The notes under the pieces are model-generated. The model was not told the DNA's origin. It ran no database searches and saw only the letters and a program-made list of their open reading frames with translations. The translations under genes were made by a program, and so were the position numbers. Below are positions 32,257-34,531 of a DNA stretch of 34,531 nt, piece by piece (the stretch's first letter is position 1; each line of letters begins with the position of its first letter). The stretch spans positions 1-34,531 of the forward strand of contig PWXP01000406.1 of the NCBI GenBank assembly GCA_003561895.1. The letters run 5' to 3'. This stretch comes from Planctomycetaceae bacterium (GTDB lineage: Bacteria > Planctomycetota > Planctomycetia > Pirellulales > Thermoguttaceae).

Positions 32257-33840
32257 ATGGCGGACAATCCTGCACTGTTGGTGGTCGATGACGAGGAGGT
32301 CGTTTGCCAGGCATGCCGGCGGATATTCTCTCGGCAAGGGTACCAAGTCGATCTGAATACTGATGCCCGGCAAGGGCTGGCCTGGGCGGTGAAGAACGAC
32401 TACGAAATTATCCTCTTGGACATCAAAAGGCCGAACATGGACGGCATCCAGTTCTTGGAGCAATTGCGGGAGCAGAAGTCGGACGTACCCGTGCTGATCA
32501 TTACCGGCTACCCCAGCATTCCCAATGCCGCCTCGGCAATGCGGCTGGGGGCTTGCGACTACGTTACCAAGCCCTTCACTCCCGAGGAAATCACGCAGGC
32601 GGTGCAAAGGGTTTTGGCCACGCGGCGGTTTCCCGACGGCGAAACGGAAACGCCTGCCGGCATGGAGGAGCCGGACACCGGGGTCGAAGCGGGTTCCGAA
32701 ACGTTGTTCTGGGACGAATCGTGGTTGCGGGCCGAGCCCGATGGATCGGCATGTGTCGGGGCTGTGCTGCCGGGGTTGCGGGGCGACGAACCGGCCACCG
32801 TTCAGTTGCCGCGCATTGGCGAGGTCGTTTACCAGGGACTGCCGCTGGCCGGAGTCGGCACGCCCGATAAGCCGGTGCATATCGTCCCTTCGCCCATCTC
32901 CGGCGTCGTGGTCGCGGTCAACGACTTGCTGGCGCAGCGGCCCGCACTGGTGGCGGGCGATCCCTGCGGATCGGGTTGGCTTGCCTGCATTTGCACGACT
33001 CAATACGACGACGAAGTCAAACATTGCCGTCCGCGGCGGATCGTCCTGGTCAATGCCGATCCTCCCTCCGCAGGGCAACAGGCGGAGAAGCTCGGCAACC
33101 TTGGTTGCGAGGTCGTGCAGGTGCAGGATCGCGGGGCATTGGCCGAGGTGCTCGAGGATACCCGCGATCGCGTGGCCGTTCTTGACGCCGCCTCGCTCGG
33201 CGAATCGGGTCCGGAGTTGGCGGGCATGATCAACGAGCGAGCGCCCTCGCTTCGGACCGTGGTAGTCGGCGCGCCCGGCGGCGCGTACGAAACGGCCTAC
33301 CGGAAACAGAAGATATTCTACTACGCCGTCGAGCCCTTCTCCGACAACGAAATTGCCGACATCCTATCGGACGTCTTTCACGTCTCGGCGGCCGCCGCTC
33401 CCGAACGAAAAGGCCCCTCGGAGCCGGTCAGCAGCATCACGATCACCAACCGCAACGGGCACAAGGTGCATCTGCTTTCCGCCCCGGGCCTGCTGTGGCG
33501 GAACGAGGGCCTCGGCGCCCTGATCGGGCAGAAGCTGCTGGCCAAGATGTTCCCGGTGGTGATCACGCCGGGCGTGGCCAACCTCACGCCGGCCAACATT
33601 CTCAAGATGGCCGCCGGCAACGACCGGCTGATGGTCTTGCTCGCCCGCGACGCCGGCCGGCTGCCCGGCAGCCTCTCGCGCGACACGAAGCCGGAGTTCG
33701 GCATCGACCCCGGCGAGGCTGCCGGCAAGGTGACCACGCTAGCCGTACAGCCCGACGCCGTCGGCGGGCTCGCCACCCTCGACGCCCGCACCACCGCCGC
33801 CCTGGCCGACCATATTGTGCGGGAAATGGCATTGTATTGA
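32257..33840 (+). CDS. Receiver / GcvH-like lipoyl domain / pseudo-receiver fusion protein
   Basis: 527-aa protein of unusual build. Residues 1-120 are a complete receiver domain (Asp11, Asp12, phosphoacceptor Asp55, Thr83, Lys105). About 148-250 follow the glycine-cleavage H protein fold, including SPISGVVVAVND and PALVAGDPCGSGWL. Lys205 in TPDKPVHIVPSP occupies the lipoyl-lysine position, seven residues before SP as in GcvH. About 258-375 look like a second receiver-like domain with Asp310 kept but the conserved lysine replaced (AVEPFSD). Residues 385-527 are not recognised. The start is ATG at 32257 with AAGGAGGAGG. A sigma54 promoter precedes it. It may couple phosphorylation to a lipoyl-carried group or use the domain only as a scaffold; both are inference. 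Confidence 0.85.
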   Translation: MADNPALLVVDDEEVVCQACRRIFSRQGYQVDLNTDARQGLAWAVKNDYEIILLDIKRPNMDGIQFLEQLREQKSDVPVLIITGYPSIPNAASAMRLGACDYVTKPFTPEEITQAVQRVLATRRFPDGETETPAGMEEPDTGVEAGSETLFWDESWLRAEPDGSACVGAVLPGLRGDEPATVQLPRIGEVVYQGLPLAGVGTPDKPVHIVPSPISGVVVAVNDLLAQRPALVAGDPCGSGWLACICTTQYDDEVKHCRPRRIVLVNADPPSAGQQAEKLGNLGCEVVQVQDRGALAEVLEDTRDRVAVLDAASLGESGPELAGMINERAPSLRTVVVGAPGGAYETAYRKQKIFYYAVEPFSDNEIADILSDVFHVSAAAAPERKGPSEPVSSITITNRNGHKVHLLSAPGLLWRNEGLGALIGQKLLAKMFPVVITPGVANLTPANILKMAAGNDRLMVLLARDAGRLPGSLSRDTKPEFGIDPGEAAGKVTTLAVQPDAVGGLATLDARTTAALADHIVREMALY

Positions 33841-33944
33841 GGGAGTTGGTTCCGAGTACAACGATGAATCCCTGAACTCACCCAATTGACCTTTTATCGC
33901 CGCCGCGTGATCATCGTCATTAGACGAGCGGAGCGACGACTCCA

Positions 33945-34425
33945 ATGGCAGGAAGCGATCCCAACAAACCCGTCGGAAGGCGTGACGATGCGCGCGAGGT
34001 CCACATCTTCCTTCGTGTGTTCCTCGGCTTCTTCGGGAGCATGTTCCTTGCGGTCGTTGCCGTTGTCATGCTTTGGTCTTTGACGGAATCGCGGCCAACG
34101 CCCGACGGTTCTGTGCTCGTGATTATGTTCGTATTTGGCGCACCTGCTGTTGGATTCGGAGCCTTCGCACGGCATCCGTTCCTTCGAGTGTTGGCCTGGG
34201 GAGCGGGCCCTGGAGTTTCAGGCGCGCGTGCGCGAGTTGCATGAGTCTATTCAGGCACGGCACGCGGCGGAGTTGGCAGCGGCTGGTTTCTTTCGGCGGT
34301 TGCTTCTGGGCTGGCGCATCGCCGCAGAGTTTCGTCGAGAGCGCCGAAAGATTGAGCCGTCACCGGGTTCGCTTTACAGCAATCAGACCGTGGTGCGGAT
34401 GCCTGATAAAGAGGAGGGATCATGA
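33945..34425 (+). pseudogene. Small membrane protein, apparently frameshifted
   Basis: A frame from 33945 encodes a charged start (MAGSDPNKPVGRRDDAREV), two hydrophobic segments (FLRVFLGFFGSMFLAVVAVV and VLVIMFVFGAPAVGFGAF) and then loses sense near 34200. A second frame, open from 34135 only through a TTG, continues with an amphipathic helix (RALEFQARVRELHESIQARH) and ends at 34425, overlapping the next ATG by 4 bp. Joining them by one indel near the GGGG run at 34198-34201 gives one plausible protein of about 160 aa with a membrane hairpin and cytoplasmic tail. It may be a true frameshift or a sequence error. The function is not recognised. Confidence 0.5.
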
Positions 34426-34531
34426 AAACGCGGATCGCGGTCACCCCCGAAATCCACTTTGGGAAGCCTTGCGTGGCGGGCACGAGGATTCCGGTGCAGA
34501 ACGTCCTGGAGTTGGTCCGCGACGGTCTTTC
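34422..34531 (+). CDS. DUF433 antitoxin, 5' part only
   Basis: The first 36 residues are present and the frame runs off the window. It begins MKTRIAVTPEIHFGK and has GKPCVAGTRIPVQNVLE, the typical start of DUF433 proteins, small DNA-binding antitoxins usually followed by a PIN-like toxin gene. GAGGAGG lies shortly before the ATG, and the start overlaps the preceding stop by 4 bp. The partner toxin, if any, would lie beyond the window. Confidence 0.8.
   Translation, partial: MKTRIAVTPEIHFGKPCVAGTRIPVQNVLELVRDGL

Noticed and set aside
1-34531. CRISPR array
   Set aside because: No regularly spaced direct repeats with variable spacers were seen anywhere in the window.

Overview
The window is a GC-rich bacterial chromosome segment built around a complete-looking bacterial Wood-Ljungdahl (reductive acetyl-CoA) gene set. 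It carries formate dehydrogenase, formyl-THF synthetase, methylene-THF reductase, the methyl-THF:corrinoid methyltransferase, both corrinoid/Fe-S protein subunits, their reductive activator, acetyl-CoA synthase, CO dehydrogenase and two CooC-type Ni ATPases. FolD-type cyclohydrolase/dehydrogenase, Rnf and hydrogenase genes are not present here. The host is an anaerobe or facultative anaerobe. The style of several proteins (for example the KAWLPFG stretch of MobA) and the many starts without a Shine-Dalgarno sequence make a member of the Planctomycetota plausible, but this is inference from memory, not a search.

Layout. (1) 29-6184, minus strand: an operon nuoE-like, nuoF-like, fdhA (Cys type), MoaD/ThiS-like carrier and a zinc-ribbon/degenerate-HD protein, behind a good sigma70-type promoter (6245-6273) with a palindrome (6215-6231) in the leader. 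(2) 6419-8248, plus strand: a divergent AOR-family tungsten oxidoreductase. (3) 8257-25437, minus strand: thirteen closely spaced genes, cooC, acsA, acsB, acsC, acsV, acsF, acsD, acsE, metF (fused to a MetV-type domain), fhs, a short MetE-like protein, a DUF3786 protein and mobA. A TTGACA-17-TAACAT promoter lies at 25566-25594 and a large inverted repeat lies just upstream of it. (4) 25869-26366, plus strand: a divergent, degenerate LeuD-like swivel-domain protein. (5) 26367-28939: a 2.6-kb region without a convincing intact gene. It holds a transposase remnant, a tRNA-Ala(UGC)-like sequence, two strong plus-strand terminators and several palindromic elements. (6) 28940-33840, plus strand: a signalling module of a membrane histidine kinase, a sigma54 activator lacking a receiver domain, a palindromic candidate activator site, a near-perfect -24/-12 promoter, and a REC / GcvH-like / pseudo-REC fusion protein. 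(7) 33945-34531: a probably frameshifted small membrane protein and the start of a DUF433 antitoxin gene.

How the parts fit. Formate dehydrogenase (with NADH and possibly ferredoxin) supplies formate. Fhs and MetF carry the C1 unit to methyl-THF (with FolD elsewhere), and AcsE passes the methyl group to the AcsCD corrinoid protein, which AcsV keeps reduced. AcsA makes CO, AcsB assembles acetyl-CoA, and CooC/AcsF handle nickel. MobA and the MoaD-like protein support the pterin cofactor of FdhA and AOR. The most unusual element is the sigma54-controlled REC/GcvH-like fusion protein (32257-33840): the activator has no receiver domain, and the intact receiver sits in the presumed target gene, fused to a lipoyl-carrier-like domain that keeps its lysine.
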